The notes under the pieces were generated by a model. The model was not told the DNA's origin and made no database searches. It saw nothing but the letters and a program-made list of their open reading frames with translations. DNA of 17,626 nt, taken from the NCBI GenBank assembly GCA_028284565.1, contig JANQRM010000566.1, positions 1 to 17,626 of the forward strand, given 5' to 3'. Both the position numbers and the translations under genes were made by a program. Of the stretch, positions 7,714 through 15,205 are shown piece by piece. Source of the DNA: Anaerolineae bacterium (lineage in GTDB: Bacteria; Chloroflexota; Anaerolineae; Aggregatilineales; Phototrophicaceae). Numbering within the stretch: position 1 is the first letter of the stretch; every line of letters begins with the position of its first letter.

Positions 7714-8949
7714 ATGACTGAAAGACAATTGACCGCAAAAGATTATATTGGGCGCATCATCATCTACGCCTTGCTGATTGGCTTCGCGCTGTTCATGCTC
7801 TTTCCCTTCATTTATATGATTTCGACATCCCTCAAAACGTCCAATGATGTCTTCAATTACCCGCCACGTTTATTGCCATATTCGCCCGAGCTAATCGAAG
7901 TCGATGGGGAAGAAGCACCTCTTTATCAATTGGAGGTTGATGGCAAACTACGGGAAATGGTCCTGACCGATGAAAGCACACGATTCGGGTTCTTTACAAC
8001 CGAAGAATTACTCAATGTGGATAGTGTGCGGGATAGCGAGATTCTTTATGAAATTCCCTTCGATGATGCTATCGAGACGGAAGAAATCCTCACACTAAAC
8101 AACAGCGAAGGGGAGGAAGAAGAATTCGACATTTATGAAATCAGTGTCGCTGGCGAAACACTACAAGTTCCTTTGGCTTTTCGTGGTTCAATGAACCTGT
8201 TTGTTGACCCCGATGACCCGGATGTCAGCACTTATGCGGTGGCGCGGACAGCTCAACAATCCGAATACGTAGAATTCCAATTCGATAACTACGAAGCCGT
8301 CTTCGGCTTAAAATTAGATCGTGCGTTGGTGAATACCACACTTGTCACAATTGCGGTCGTCGTGGGGCAGTTAGTCACTTCCATCTTTGGGGGATATGCC
8401 TTCTCTCGTGTGCAATTCCGTGGACGCGACATGCTCTTCCTCATCTATCTGGGGTCCATCATGATTCCCTTTGTCGTGTTGATTATCCCCATGTTCCGCT
8501 TGATGGTGGTCATGGGCTGGCAAAACCGCATCGTCTCCCTGATTGTCCCGTGGATATTCACTGCCTATGGCACATTCTTGATGCGTCAGTTCTTCTTATC
8601 CATTCCGAAGGAGATTGAAGAAGCCGCACTACTCGACGGAGCCAGTCGCTTCCGCATCTTATGGACGATTTTCGTACCACTCAGCAAGCCAGCAGTTGCG
8701 ACACTAACCATCTTCTCTTTCCTTTACGCATGGAACAGCTTCCTCTGGCCCCTGCTCATCATCGGGGAAGGGAATGAAGCCAACCATGTCCTGACACTCT
8801 CCATGATTCGCCTAAGTAATTCATTTGCTGACCAACCGAATCTGGTTCTTACAGGCGCGGCAGTGGCGATTATCCCGCCGATTGTGGTCTTCATCTTCGC
8901 CCAACGTTACTTTATTCAGGGCGTTGCCACATCAGGCTTGAAAGGGTAA
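7714..8949 (+). CDS. Sugar ABC transporter permease, MalG/CarB type, with acidic extracytoplasmic insert
   Basis: A 411-residue permease, second subunit of the importer. Helix 1 is at about 15-38 and ends in the conserved STSLK. The region up to the second core helix (about 205-228) is normally 30-40 residues, but here it spans about 165. The added part, about residues 55-187, is rich in Asp and Glu (for example NNSEGEEEEFD), contains no hydrophobic helix and should lie outside the membrane. The rest is standard, including the EAA loop at about 302-322 (EEAALLDGASRFRILWTIFV), the LYAWNSFLWPL helix and the C-terminal RYFIQG. A strong AAGGAGG overlaps the stop of the first permease and sits seven bases before the ATG, so the two are tightly coupled. 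Function in sugar uptake is secure by family; the insert's role is unknown. Confidence 0.92.
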   Translation: MTERQLTAKDYIGRIIIYALLIGFALFMLFPFIYMISTSLKTSNDVFNYPPRLLPYSPELIEVDGEEAPLYQLEVDGKLREMVLTDESTRFGFFTTEELLNVDSVRDSEILYEIPFDDAIETEEILTLNNSEGEEEEFDIYEISVAGETLQVPLAFRGSMNLFVDPDDPDVSTYAVARTAQQSEYVEFQFDNYEAVFGLKLDRALVNTTLVTIAVVVGQLVTSIFGGYAFSRVQFRGRDMLFLIYLGSIMIPFVVLIIPMFRLMVVMGWQNRIVSLIVPWIFTAYGTFLMRQFFLSIPKEIEEAALLDGASRFRILWTIFVPLSKPAVATLTIFSFLYAWNSFLWPLLIIGEGNEANHVLTLSMIRLSNSFADQPNLVLTGAAVAIIPPIVVFIFAQRYFIQGVATSGLKG

Positions 8950-8997
8950 GCTAATTTCAGCATGATTGTGAATAAAGATAAACTTGGATAGAACAAT

Positions 8998-9030
8998 GGC
9001 GATCTTGAATAGAGGTCGCCTTCTTATTGT
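8998..9030 (+). terminator. Weak intrinsic-terminator-like hairpin after the permease genes
   Basis: GGCGATC (8998-9004) and GGTCGCC (9014-9020) form a seven-pair stem with one G-U pair and a nine-base loop, followed by the U-rich tail TTCTTATTGT. It lies in the 104-base gap between the second permease and the GH2 gene. The stem is short and the tail interrupted, so partial attenuation is more likely than full termination. No convincing new promoter was seen downstream. Confidence 0.4.
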
Positions 9031-9053
9031 CATCATCACACTAGGCAAGACTC

Positions 9054-11279
9054 ATGCGTGCAACCTATCTCTTTAACCACCATTGGCTCTATACACCACA
9101 GCAAGTTGGGGACGACGTACCAGATAGTGAATTTGAACCCATCACCTTGCCACATACTAATAAAATCTTCCCGCATCACAACTTCGATAACAGCGAATAT
9201 CAATTCATCTCCACCTACCGCAAACGTTTTACCTTGCCCGAACCTCTCAATGGGCGACGAATCTATCTCGACTTTGATGGCGCAATGATTGCGGCAACCG
9301 TCACGATTAATGGACACACTTTCCCCGAACGCAAAGGCGGATACACACCATTCTCCTTCGATATCACCGACACCATACAGGAAGAGGGTAACAATTTACT
9401 CGTCGTTCACCTCGATAGCACCGAGCGTAAAGACATCCCGCCTTATGGTTATGTCATTGACTACCTTCTCTTCGGCGGGATTTATCGGGATGTGCATCTG
9501 CGTTATGTTCCGCCTGTGCATATTCATAATGTCTTTGTGAAAACCTTCGATGTATTGATAGACATTCCCCGCGCCGAAGTGGATGTCTGGGTTAAGAATC
9601 AGACAAGCCAAGATGAGACCCTCAATTTAGAAGTTCTCATCAACGAAGGCGAGATTGCATCGGATGGCAGAGTCAAAACCGTCGGACAAGATACTATTTC
9701 GATCACAGCTCAAGCTCACGATATCACCAAATTCACCGTCAATTTCGACAATCTCACAGGCATTGAATTATGGACCCTCGCTAATCCCGTTCGCTATGGG
9801 CTTGGGACAGCTTTACATTTTTCGGATGGCAAAATCGATGACAACGGTGCATTTCCTTTCGGTTTTCGTGAAGCGCGCTTCAAAGAGGATGGTTTCTACC
9901 TCAATGGTGAATTGATCAAATTACGCGGACTCAACCGTCACCAGATGTTTCCTTATATTGGACAAGCCGCGCCCAAACGTCTGCAAGCGCGCGATGCCGA
10001 CATTATGAAATATGAGCTGGGTTGTAATATCGTACGCACCTCACACTATCCCCAATCGCCTCATTTCTTGAATCGTTGTGATGAAATCGGCTTGCTCGTC
10101 TTTGAGGAGATTCCGGGCTGGCAACATATTGGCGATGAAGATTGGCAAGCCCTCAGCATCCGTGATGTTCGCGCCATGATTGAACGTGATTGGAATCATC
10201 CATCGATTATTATTTGGGGTGTGCGGATTAATGAGTCGCTAGATAATATCGAGTTTTATACCAAAACCAATCAACTCGCCCGCGAACTCGACCCCACACG
10301 ACCAACGGGAGGCGTGCGTTACTTTCAAGATAGTGAATTTTTAGAAGATGTCTTCACCTTCAACGACTTCTCCAATGACATTGAAGAACCTGTACAGACT
10401 CCACATCTGGTGACTGAATTCAACGGGCATATGTTCCCCACGAAAACATGGGATGGGGAAGAGCGCGCGATGGAACATGCGATACGACATGCGCGCATCC
10501 AATCCCGCCAAATGGGGACAGGTGGGGTGTCGGGTGCTATCGGCTGGTGTGCCTTCGATTACAACACCCACAAGGAATTCGGATCAGGGGATCGCATTTG
10601 TTATCATGGCGTGATGGATATTTTCCGCCTGCCAAAGTTCGCCGCCGCTTTTTATGCAAGTCAAATGTCACCCGATGAAAAAATCGTTTTGCAAGCCGCG
10701 ACCTATTGGACAATGGGAGACCGAAGCGAGGGAGGAAACAACCCTGTAACTGTCTTCAGCAATTGTGATGAAATCGAAGTCTGCATCGGTGACCGTTCTT
10801 TGGGACGCTTCCAGCCAGATACTGACTTATATCCCTATCTGCCACATCCACCCTTTACTATCCCGATGGAAATGACATGGGGAGAAGCCTTCAAAGACTT
10901 GACGATTATTGGATACCATCGAGGTGAATCCGTTGCCAAGCAAGTCCTTCCTGTTGGGGCATTGCCTGCCAAACTCGACCTGTGGTTGGATGATGCGGAA
11001 CTTATTGCCGATGGCGCAGATATGACTCGGCTCGCTTTCCGTATTGTCGATTTACAAGGCAATCGCTTACCCTATACCCATCAGGTGATTACGGTTGAGA
11101 TAGAAGGTCCCGCCGAACTCATTGGCGAAAATCCCTTCGCATTGATGGGTGGTCAAGGCGCACTCTATGTCAAAGCGACTCAAACATCGGGAGAGGTGAC
11201 AATTACTGCATCAACCCCGCGATTAGAAACACAGACCGTCAATTTAACGATGACTGAAAATACCAAAACCATCCTTTAA
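9054..11279 (+). CDS. Glycoside hydrolase family 2 protein, probable beta-galactosidase
   Basis: A 741-residue GH2 enzyme that should hydrolyse a beta-linked sugar by the retaining mechanism. Domains in order are a jelly-roll sugar-binding domain (about 1-150, with FGGIYRDVHLRY), an Ig-like domain (about 155-275), a TIM barrel (about 276-545) and C-terminal beta domains. The barrel shows LRGLNRHQMFPYIG, RTSHYPQSP and FEEIPGWQ. The acid/base is the Glu of the N393-E394 pair (GVRINES); the nucleophile is E455 in LVTEFNG. There is no signal peptide, so it acts in the cytoplasm on an imported intact sugar. It is shorter than E. coli LacZ (about 1,020 residues), like many LacZ-related GH2 proteins. 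GH2 also includes beta-glucuronidases and beta-mannosidases; galT and galK directly downstream favour beta-galactosidase. The start has only a weak AGG eight bases upstream. Confidence 0.88.
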   Translation: MRATYLFNHHWLYTPQQVGDDVPDSEFEPITLPHTNKIFPHHNFDNSEYQFISTYRKRFTLPEPLNGRRIYLDFDGAMIAATVTINGHTFPERKGGYTPFSFDITDTIQEEGNNLLVVHLDSTERKDIPPYGYVIDYLLFGGIYRDVHLRYVPPVHIHNVFVKTFDVLIDIPRAEVDVWVKNQTSQDETLNLEVLINEGEIASDGRVKTVGQDTISITAQAHDITKFTVNFDNLTGIELWTLANPVRYGLGTALHFSDGKIDDNGAFPFGFREARFKEDGFYLNGELIKLRGLNRHQMFPYIGQAAPKRLQARDADIMKYELGCNIVRTSHYPQSPHFLNRCDEIGLLVFEEIPGWQHIGDEDWQALSIRDVRAMIERDWNHPSIIIWGVRINESLDNIEFYTKTNQLARELDPTRPTGGVRYFQDSEFLEDVFTFNDFSNDIEEPVQTPHLVTEFNGHMFPTKTWDGEERAMEHAIRHARIQSRQMGTGGVSGAIGWCAFDYNTHKEFGSGDRICYHGVMDIFRLPKFAAAFYASQMSPDEKIVLQAATYWTMGDRSEGGNNPVTVFSNCDEIEVCIGDRSLGRFQPDTDLYPYLPHPPFTIPMEMTWGEAFKDLTIIGYHRGESVAKQVLPVGALPAKLDLWLDDAELIADGADMTRLAFRIVDLQGNRLPYTHQVITVEIEGPAELIGENPFALMGGQGALYVKATQTSGEVTITASTPRLETQTVNLTMTENTKTIL

Positions 11280-11285
11280 GAGGTC

Positions 11286-12329
11286 ATGATGACATTCGAC
11301 CCAGCTGAACACCCACACCGTCGATACAATCCCTTGTTGGATGAATATGTGCTGGTCTCTCCCCATCGCAACAAACGTCCATGGCAGGGCAAGCAAGAGA
11401 AAACCCCAGCCGACAATCGTCCACAACACGACCCGACCTGCTATTTGTGTCCGGGCAACACCCGCGCTGGGGGACATGAAAACCCCAATTACACCCAGAC
11501 TTTTGTCTTCACCAATGACTTCGCCGCCATTTTGCCAGAGACTCCCGACTCGCCAACATCGAATAATCCACTTTTTCAGTTGCAATCATTACAAGGCACA
11601 TGCCGAGTCATTTGCTTTTCCCCACGTCATGATTTAACCCTCGCCGAGATGGACAAAGGGGATATTGTGAACGTGGTCGATTTGTGGGCGCAACAAACAG
11701 CCGACTTGGGCAAGACCAATCAATGGGTGCAAGTCTTCGAGAACAAGGGTGAGTTGATGGGCTGTTCCAATCCCCATCCACATGGGCAAATCTGGGCAGA
11801 AAATACTTTGCCGAATCTACCACTGAAAGAAGATGAAACCCAGCGCACCTATTATATGAAGCATGGTAAGCCCTTGTTGGTGGATTATGTCGAGCAAGAA
11901 TCCAGCAATGGTGAGCGCACCGTTGTCGAAAATGAGCATTGGGTGGGACTTGTTCCGTATTGGGCAGTCTGGCCCTTCGAGATGATGCTTCTCCCCAAAC
12001 GCCATATTCAACGGATGCCGGATTTATCTCGTGAGGAACGGGTTTCACTAGCTGATGCGCTTCGACAATTGCTCATCAGATATGACAATCTCTTTGAAGT
12101 CTCCTTCCCGTACTCGATGGGTTGGCATGGCGCGCCTTTCAACGGACAAGCCAATGACCACTGGCAACTTCATGCTCATTTCTATCCACCACTCCTACGC
12201 TCCTCAACCGTGAAGAAGTTCATGGTGGGATATGAAATGATGGCAGAATCTCAACGAGACTTAACTGCCGAACAAGCCGCCCAACGATTGCGTGATTTAT
12301 CTGATGTTCATTACAAACAACAAGCCTAA
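11286..12329 (+). CDS. galT: Galactose-1-phosphate uridylyltransferase
   Basis: A 347-residue enzyme of the Leloir pathway that exchanges UMP between UDP-glucose and galactose-1-phosphate, giving UDP-galactose and glucose-1-phosphate in the cytoplasm. Length and numbering match the E. coli enzyme. HPHRRYNPL is near the start, the zinc-site pair is C52 and C55 (TCYLC), H115 is in SPRH, and the active-site HPH motif is H164-P-H166-G-Q with the nucleophilic H166. Two ATG codons stand in tandem at 11286 and 11289. GAGG (11280-11283) is only two bases from the first and five from the second, so translation may begin at the second, removing one residue. It follows the GH2 stop by six bases and precedes the nucleotidyltransferase-fold gene, with galK beyond. 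Confidence 0.97.
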   Translation: MMTFDPAEHPHRRYNPLLDEYVLVSPHRNKRPWQGKQEKTPADNRPQHDPTCYLCPGNTRAGGHENPNYTQTFVFTNDFAAILPETPDSPTSNNPLFQLQSLQGTCRVICFSPRHDLTLAEMDKGDIVNVVDLWAQQTADLGKTNQWVQVFENKGELMGCSNPHPHGQIWAENTLPNLPLKEDETQRTYYMKHGKPLLVDYVEQESSNGERTVVENEHWVGLVPYWAVWPFEMMLLPKRHIQRMPDLSREERVSLADALRQLLIRYDNLFEVSFPYSMGWHGAPFNGQANDHWQLHAHFYPPLLRSSTVKKFMVGYEMMAESQRDLTAEQAAQRLRDLSDVHYKQQA

Positions 12330-12362
12330 TCAAAAGCATTGTTTGCAGTGTGTAGCTTAATC

Positions 12363-13139
12363 ATGTTGCCGGGAACAACAAGTCACCAACAGATGCTACA
12401 AACCATCATTGACTTTTATAATGGTGATGAACGCATTCTGGCGATACTGCTCTTCGGTTCGTTGGGACGTGGCGATTGGGATACTTATTCTGATCTCGAC
12501 CTTGATATTGTGATGGCAAATGATGTCTTGATTGATGCTCAATACGAATTGAGCCAACTCTGCACCAACATCAAACAGCAACATAATTATGATGCCATTA
12601 TCCTTGCCGATAATGAAGAAGGGGATGTCGTTCTGAGCAACCTATTGAAATTTTCAATTCGTTATCATATTTTGTCCGATCCAAAGCCCGCTATTCTGGA
12701 TTATATGCGACTCTTATCGGGGAATTTGACGCTGGGTGATGTGCGAAATGGTGTGAATACCAAATATCACACCACACCACCGACGATAGAGGATCAGGTG
12801 AATCAGTGCTTTCGCTATGCTTTAGAACTTCGCAACGCGATTTTACGTGAACGGATTTGGATGTCTCTGGAGTTTTTACATCGTATTCGTGGAATATTGA
12901 TGGCACTATATAGTCTTGATCAACGCCATATTCACTTTTTCGATGCTCATGCTACCCCTGAATTGCAGGTACACTTAGGCACACTTGTGCCACTACCCAA
13001 TCTCGATTCAATTCAAGAAGCCTATGAAAATACACTTTCCATTCTGACCAATCATCTGGATAGTTTTATTGATGAGGATTATCACCTGACTGAAGCCCAA
13101 AACCGAATTTTGCAACAACTCACCCAAAGTACAGCTTAG
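12363..13139 (+). CDS. Nucleotidyltransferase-fold protein of unknown substrate
   Basis: A 258-residue protein with the polymerase-beta-type nucleotidyltransferase signature: FGSLGRGDWDTYSDLDLDIV (31-50). This holds the G32-S33 pair and the metal-binding D44 and D46 (D48 adjacent). A candidate third carboxylate is D77 in NYDAIIL. The C-terminal half (about 140-258) is helical and resembles the substrate-recognition domain of small-molecule nucleotidyltransferases such as aminoglycoside or lincosamide adenylyltransferases, although no specific family is assigned. The frame is open to a TTG at 12339, but ATG 12363 is preferred; neither has a good Shine-Dalgarno. The gene is sandwiched between galT (33 bases upstream) and galK (13 bases downstream) in the same direction, so it is very likely cotranscribed. 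Its role, whether in sugar metabolism or as a passenger, is unknown. Confidence 0.85.
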   Translation: MLPGTTSHQQMLQTIIDFYNGDERILAILLFGSLGRGDWDTYSDLDLDIVMANDVLIDAQYELSQLCTNIKQQHNYDAIILADNEEGDVVLSNLLKFSIRYHILSDPKPAILDYMRLLSGNLTLGDVRNGVNTKYHTTPPTIEDQVNQCFRYALELRNAILRERIWMSLEFLHRIRGILMALYSLDQRHIHFFDAHATPELQVHLGTLVPLPNLDSIQEAYENTLSILTNHLDSFIDEDYHLTEAQNRILQQLTQSTA

Positions 13140-13152
13140 AAATGATAACCAC

Positions 13153-14292
13153 ATGATTCAACAACAAGTGACTGACGCTTTCCAAGAACGCTTTAAGGAA
13201 CAACCCGCGATTATTGTCCGTGCGCCGGGGCGGGTCAATCTCATTGGTGAGCATACCGATTACAATGATGGCTTCGTCTTGCCGATGGCTATTGACCGCG
13301 CAGTCATGATTGCGCTCCGCCCTCGTGACGATTCACTTGTCCAACTTTATTCACTCGACTTTGGCAGCCTCATTGAATTCGACCTGACAAATTTCCCAAA
13401 AGCCAACACTGGCGCAGGTGAATATGTCAAAGGGGTGGCATGGGCATTACAAGAAGCTGGACACACGCTCAAGGGTTGGGAAGGGGTGATGAAAGGGGAT
13501 GTACCGATTGGGTCGGGTTTATCCTCATCAGCCGCGCTCGAACTCGCGGTTGCACGTGCTTTTAGTGCTGTTTCCAATATTGAATGGGATGCACCTCAAA
13601 TGGCACTGCTCGGACAAAAAGTCGAGAATCAATGGATGGGATTAAGTTCTGGCATCATGGATCAGATGATTTCCGCTACAGGGCAAGCCAATCATGCCGT
13701 TCTACTCGATTGTCGCAGTTTAGAGCGTGAACGAGTTCCCTTGCCAAGTGACACAGCCGTTGTCGTCTTGGATACTAGTACCCGGCGTGGTTTGGTGGAT
13801 TCCGCCTACAATGAACGACAAGAACAATGCCAACAAGCCTGTCAATTCTTCGGAGTCTCTGCCTTACGCGATGTCACTATCGAGGAATTTGAAGCCCGCG
13901 CCTCAGGATTAGATGACCTCACCATGCGACGCGCGCGCCATGTTATCATCGAAGATGATCGTACTCTCCAAGCCAAATCTGCGATGTTGAACGATGACCC
14001 CGCGACACTCGGCAAACTCATGAATGCCAGCCATGTCAGCCTACGAGATGATTATGAAGTCTCCAGTGAAGCCCTTGATACGATTGTTGAATGCGCGCAG
14101 ATTCATTCGGCTTGCTATGGCGCACGTATGACCGGGGCGGGCTTCGGAGGTTGTGCAGTCGCATTGGTCAAAGCCGATGGAGTCAACGACTTCATCAGAC
14201 AACTCGAAATCTGTTATACCCAAAAGACCAATCTCATCCCTCAAATCTATGTCTGTCACGCCAGCGAAGGGGCATCCATCATACAGGGGTAG
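13153..14292 (+). CDS. galK: Galactokinase
   Basis: A 379-residue GHMP-family kinase that phosphorylates alpha-D-galactose at C1 with ATP, supplying the substrate of GalT. All three family motifs are present: the galactokinase signature GRVNLIGEHTDYNDGFVLP (26-44), the ATP-binding loop PIGSGLSSSAALE (118-130), and the C-terminal GARMTGAGFGGCAVAL (323-338). The catalytic base is D170 in GIMDQ, and R27 and E33 take their usual places near the phosphate and sugar. Length equals that of typical bacterial GalK. It is the last gene of the galactoside operon, 13 bases after the nucleotidyltransferase-fold gene. Its final 14 bases overlap the end of the convergent iclR-type gene. The ATG at 13153 has no strong ribosome-binding site, which may indicate coupling to the gene before it. 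Confidence 0.97.
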   Translation: MIQQQVTDAFQERFKEQPAIIVRAPGRVNLIGEHTDYNDGFVLPMAIDRAVMIALRPRDDSLVQLYSLDFGSLIEFDLTNFPKANTGAGEYVKGVAWALQEAGHTLKGWEGVMKGDVPIGSGLSSSAALELAVARAFSAVSNIEWDAPQMALLGQKVENQWMGLSSGIMDQMISATGQANHAVLLDCRSLERERVPLPSDTAVVVLDTSTRRGLVDSAYNERQEQCQQACQFFGVSALRDVTIEEFEARASGLDDLTMRRARHVIIEDDRTLQAKSAMLNDDPATLGKLMNASHVSLRDDYEVSSEALDTIVECAQIHSACYGARMTGAGFGGCAVALVKADGVNDFIRQLEICYTQKTNLIPQIYVCHASEGASIIQG

Positions 14293-15028
14293 GCGTATAA
14301 CCCAACGTTATCGAGAGAGCTTGCGCCGCTTGCTTCACATAAGTTGCAATTTCGGGCAAACGCTCATGGGTCACTCGTACCGTCGGACCGGAGATACCAA
14401 TCGTGGCTACTGCTCCATAGGAGTCATCAAACACAGGTGCGGCAAGGCAACGAACCCCCACCGTATATTCTTCGTCATCGACAGCATAGCCTTGCCGACG
14501 AACCTGTTCCATATGTTGTCGAAGTTCATACTTATCTAAAATCGTTTTGTCGGTATAGGGGTCAAGTGTTTGAGGGAGGGGTAGGGGGTTAAATGCCAAC
14601 AAAGACTTACCGATTGCCGTGCAATGAGGTGGGCAAAATCGCCCAATCCCCGAATCGACTCGCAACGTTTCTAAAGTCTCCACATCTTCAATGACGAGTG
14701 CTTGTCCCTGTATCAAAATCGCCAGATGTGCCGATTCGCCCGTTTGTTCAACTAAACGCTTGAGGAATGGACGTGCATGAATTTGAGGCAAGTTCATCCG
14801 CATTGCAAAGCTGAGTTCCTGCACCTTTTTACCCAGTTGATAACCTCGCGACTGACGGGAGGGTTCGGCATATTCATACTTCACCAGAGTCTGCACCAAA
14901 CGCGATGCACTGCTTTTGTCAATCTCCAGCAGATTGGCGAGTTCGGTGATACCCATACCATCGCCACGCTCACCCAAATAATTCAGTATCTTCAAACCCC
15001 GTGCCAGTGATTGGATCTCCGCCATCAT
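14279..15028 (-). CDS. IclR-family transcriptional regulator of the inositol locus
   Basis: A 249-residue regulator of normal IclR length. The N-terminal winged helix-turn-helix occupies about residues 5-65 (SLARGLKILNYL, ITELANLLEIDKSSASRLVQ, then the wing RGYQLGKKV). The effector domain follows, with HLAILIQGQALVIEDVE, the CTAIGKSLLAF signature and RCLAAPVFD. Two ATG codons are in tandem at 15028 and 15025. AGGAG upstream is three bases from the first and six from the second, so the second may be used. It is divergent from the dehydrogenase-iolD operon, and its promoter and that of the operon each carry a GTTG-N9-CAAC dyad. Control of inositol genes, including itself, is a strong inference from this layout. 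The coding end overlaps the end of galK. Confidence 0.93.
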   Translation of the reverse strand: MMAEIQSLARGLKILNYLGERGDGMGITELANLLEIDKSSASRLVQTLVKYEYAEPSRQSRGYQLGKKVQELSFAMRMNLPQIHARPFLKRLVEQTGESAHLAILIQGQALVIEDVETLETLRVDSGIGRFCPPHCTAIGKSLLAFNPLPLPQTLDPYTDKTILDKYELRQHMEQVRRQGYAVDDEEYTVGVRCLAAPVFDDSYGAVATIGISGPTVRVTHERLPEIATYVKQAAQALSITLGYTPTPV

Positions 15029-15043
15029 TCACTCCTAACTTGT

Positions 15044-15064
15044 CTGTTGAGTATTATACAACAG
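15044..15064. promoter_or_regulatory. Candidate IclR-type operator 1, over the regulator promoter
   Basis: A perfect inverted repeat, CTGTTG (15044-15049) and CAACAG (15059-15064), is separated by nine A/T-rich bases. The spacer contains the regulator gene's -10 element, so binding would repress the regulator itself. The same GTTG-N9-CAAC spacing recurs at 15108-15124. Confidence 0.55.
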
Positions 15065-15080
15065 AATTTCATAACATCGA
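15053..15080 (-). promoter_or_regulatory. Promoter of the IclR-family gene
   Basis: A perfect TATAAT lies on the minus strand (15058-15053), with a poor -35 (TCGATG, 15080-15075) 16 bases upstream. Transcription would start near 15046, leaving a leader of about 18 bases that includes the AGGAG ribosome-binding site. Confidence 0.5.
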
Positions 15081-15088
15081 CCAATTAT

Positions 15089-15117
15089 TTGACATTCATT
15101 TATCAAAGTTGTATTTT
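15089..15117 (+). promoter_or_regulatory. Promoter of the dehydrogenase-iolD operon
   Basis: A perfect TTGACA (15089-15094) and TATTTT (15112-15117) are separated by 17 bases. The predicted transcription start is near 15124, which gives a leader of about 78 bases containing the short ORF at 15152-15205. Confidence 0.6.
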
Positions 15118-15124
15118 TAGCAAC
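15108..15124. promoter_or_regulatory. Candidate IclR-type operator 2, over the operon promoter
   Basis: GTTG (15108-15111) and CAAC (15121-15124) are inverted around nine A/T-rich bases, exactly as in operator 1. The site covers the -10 of the dehydrogenase promoter. Its centre is 62 bases from that of operator 1, close to six helical turns, which would allow the two sites to face the same side of the DNA. Confidence 0.45.
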
Positions 15125-15151
15125 AAAATGCTTTTTTCGGAGATATTTTTG

Positions 15152-15205
15152 ATGGTATTTCCCAAGATTCAAACCACCTTAAAACGAAAGTCTTACATTC
15201 AATGA
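15152..15205 (+). CDS. Short leader ORF overlapping the dehydrogenase start
   Basis: A 17-residue basic peptide, MVFPKIQTTLKRKSYIQ, is encoded in the leader downstream of the predicted transcription start. GGAG (15139-15142) lies nine bases before its ATG, a better ribosome site than the dehydrogenase itself has. The stop TGA (15203-15205) overlaps the dehydrogenase ATG (15202-15204) as ATGA, the standard arrangement for translational coupling. An in-frame ATG at 15128 would extend it to 25 residues. Whether the peptide matters or only its translation is unknown, and it may not be made at all. Confidence 0.4.
   Translation: MVFPKIQTTLKRKSYIQ

Noticed and set aside
9226..9236. AAACGTTTT-like site inside the GH2 gene
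   Set aside because: Same short word as the operator core but intragenic and unaccompanied by promoter elements; expected by chance.
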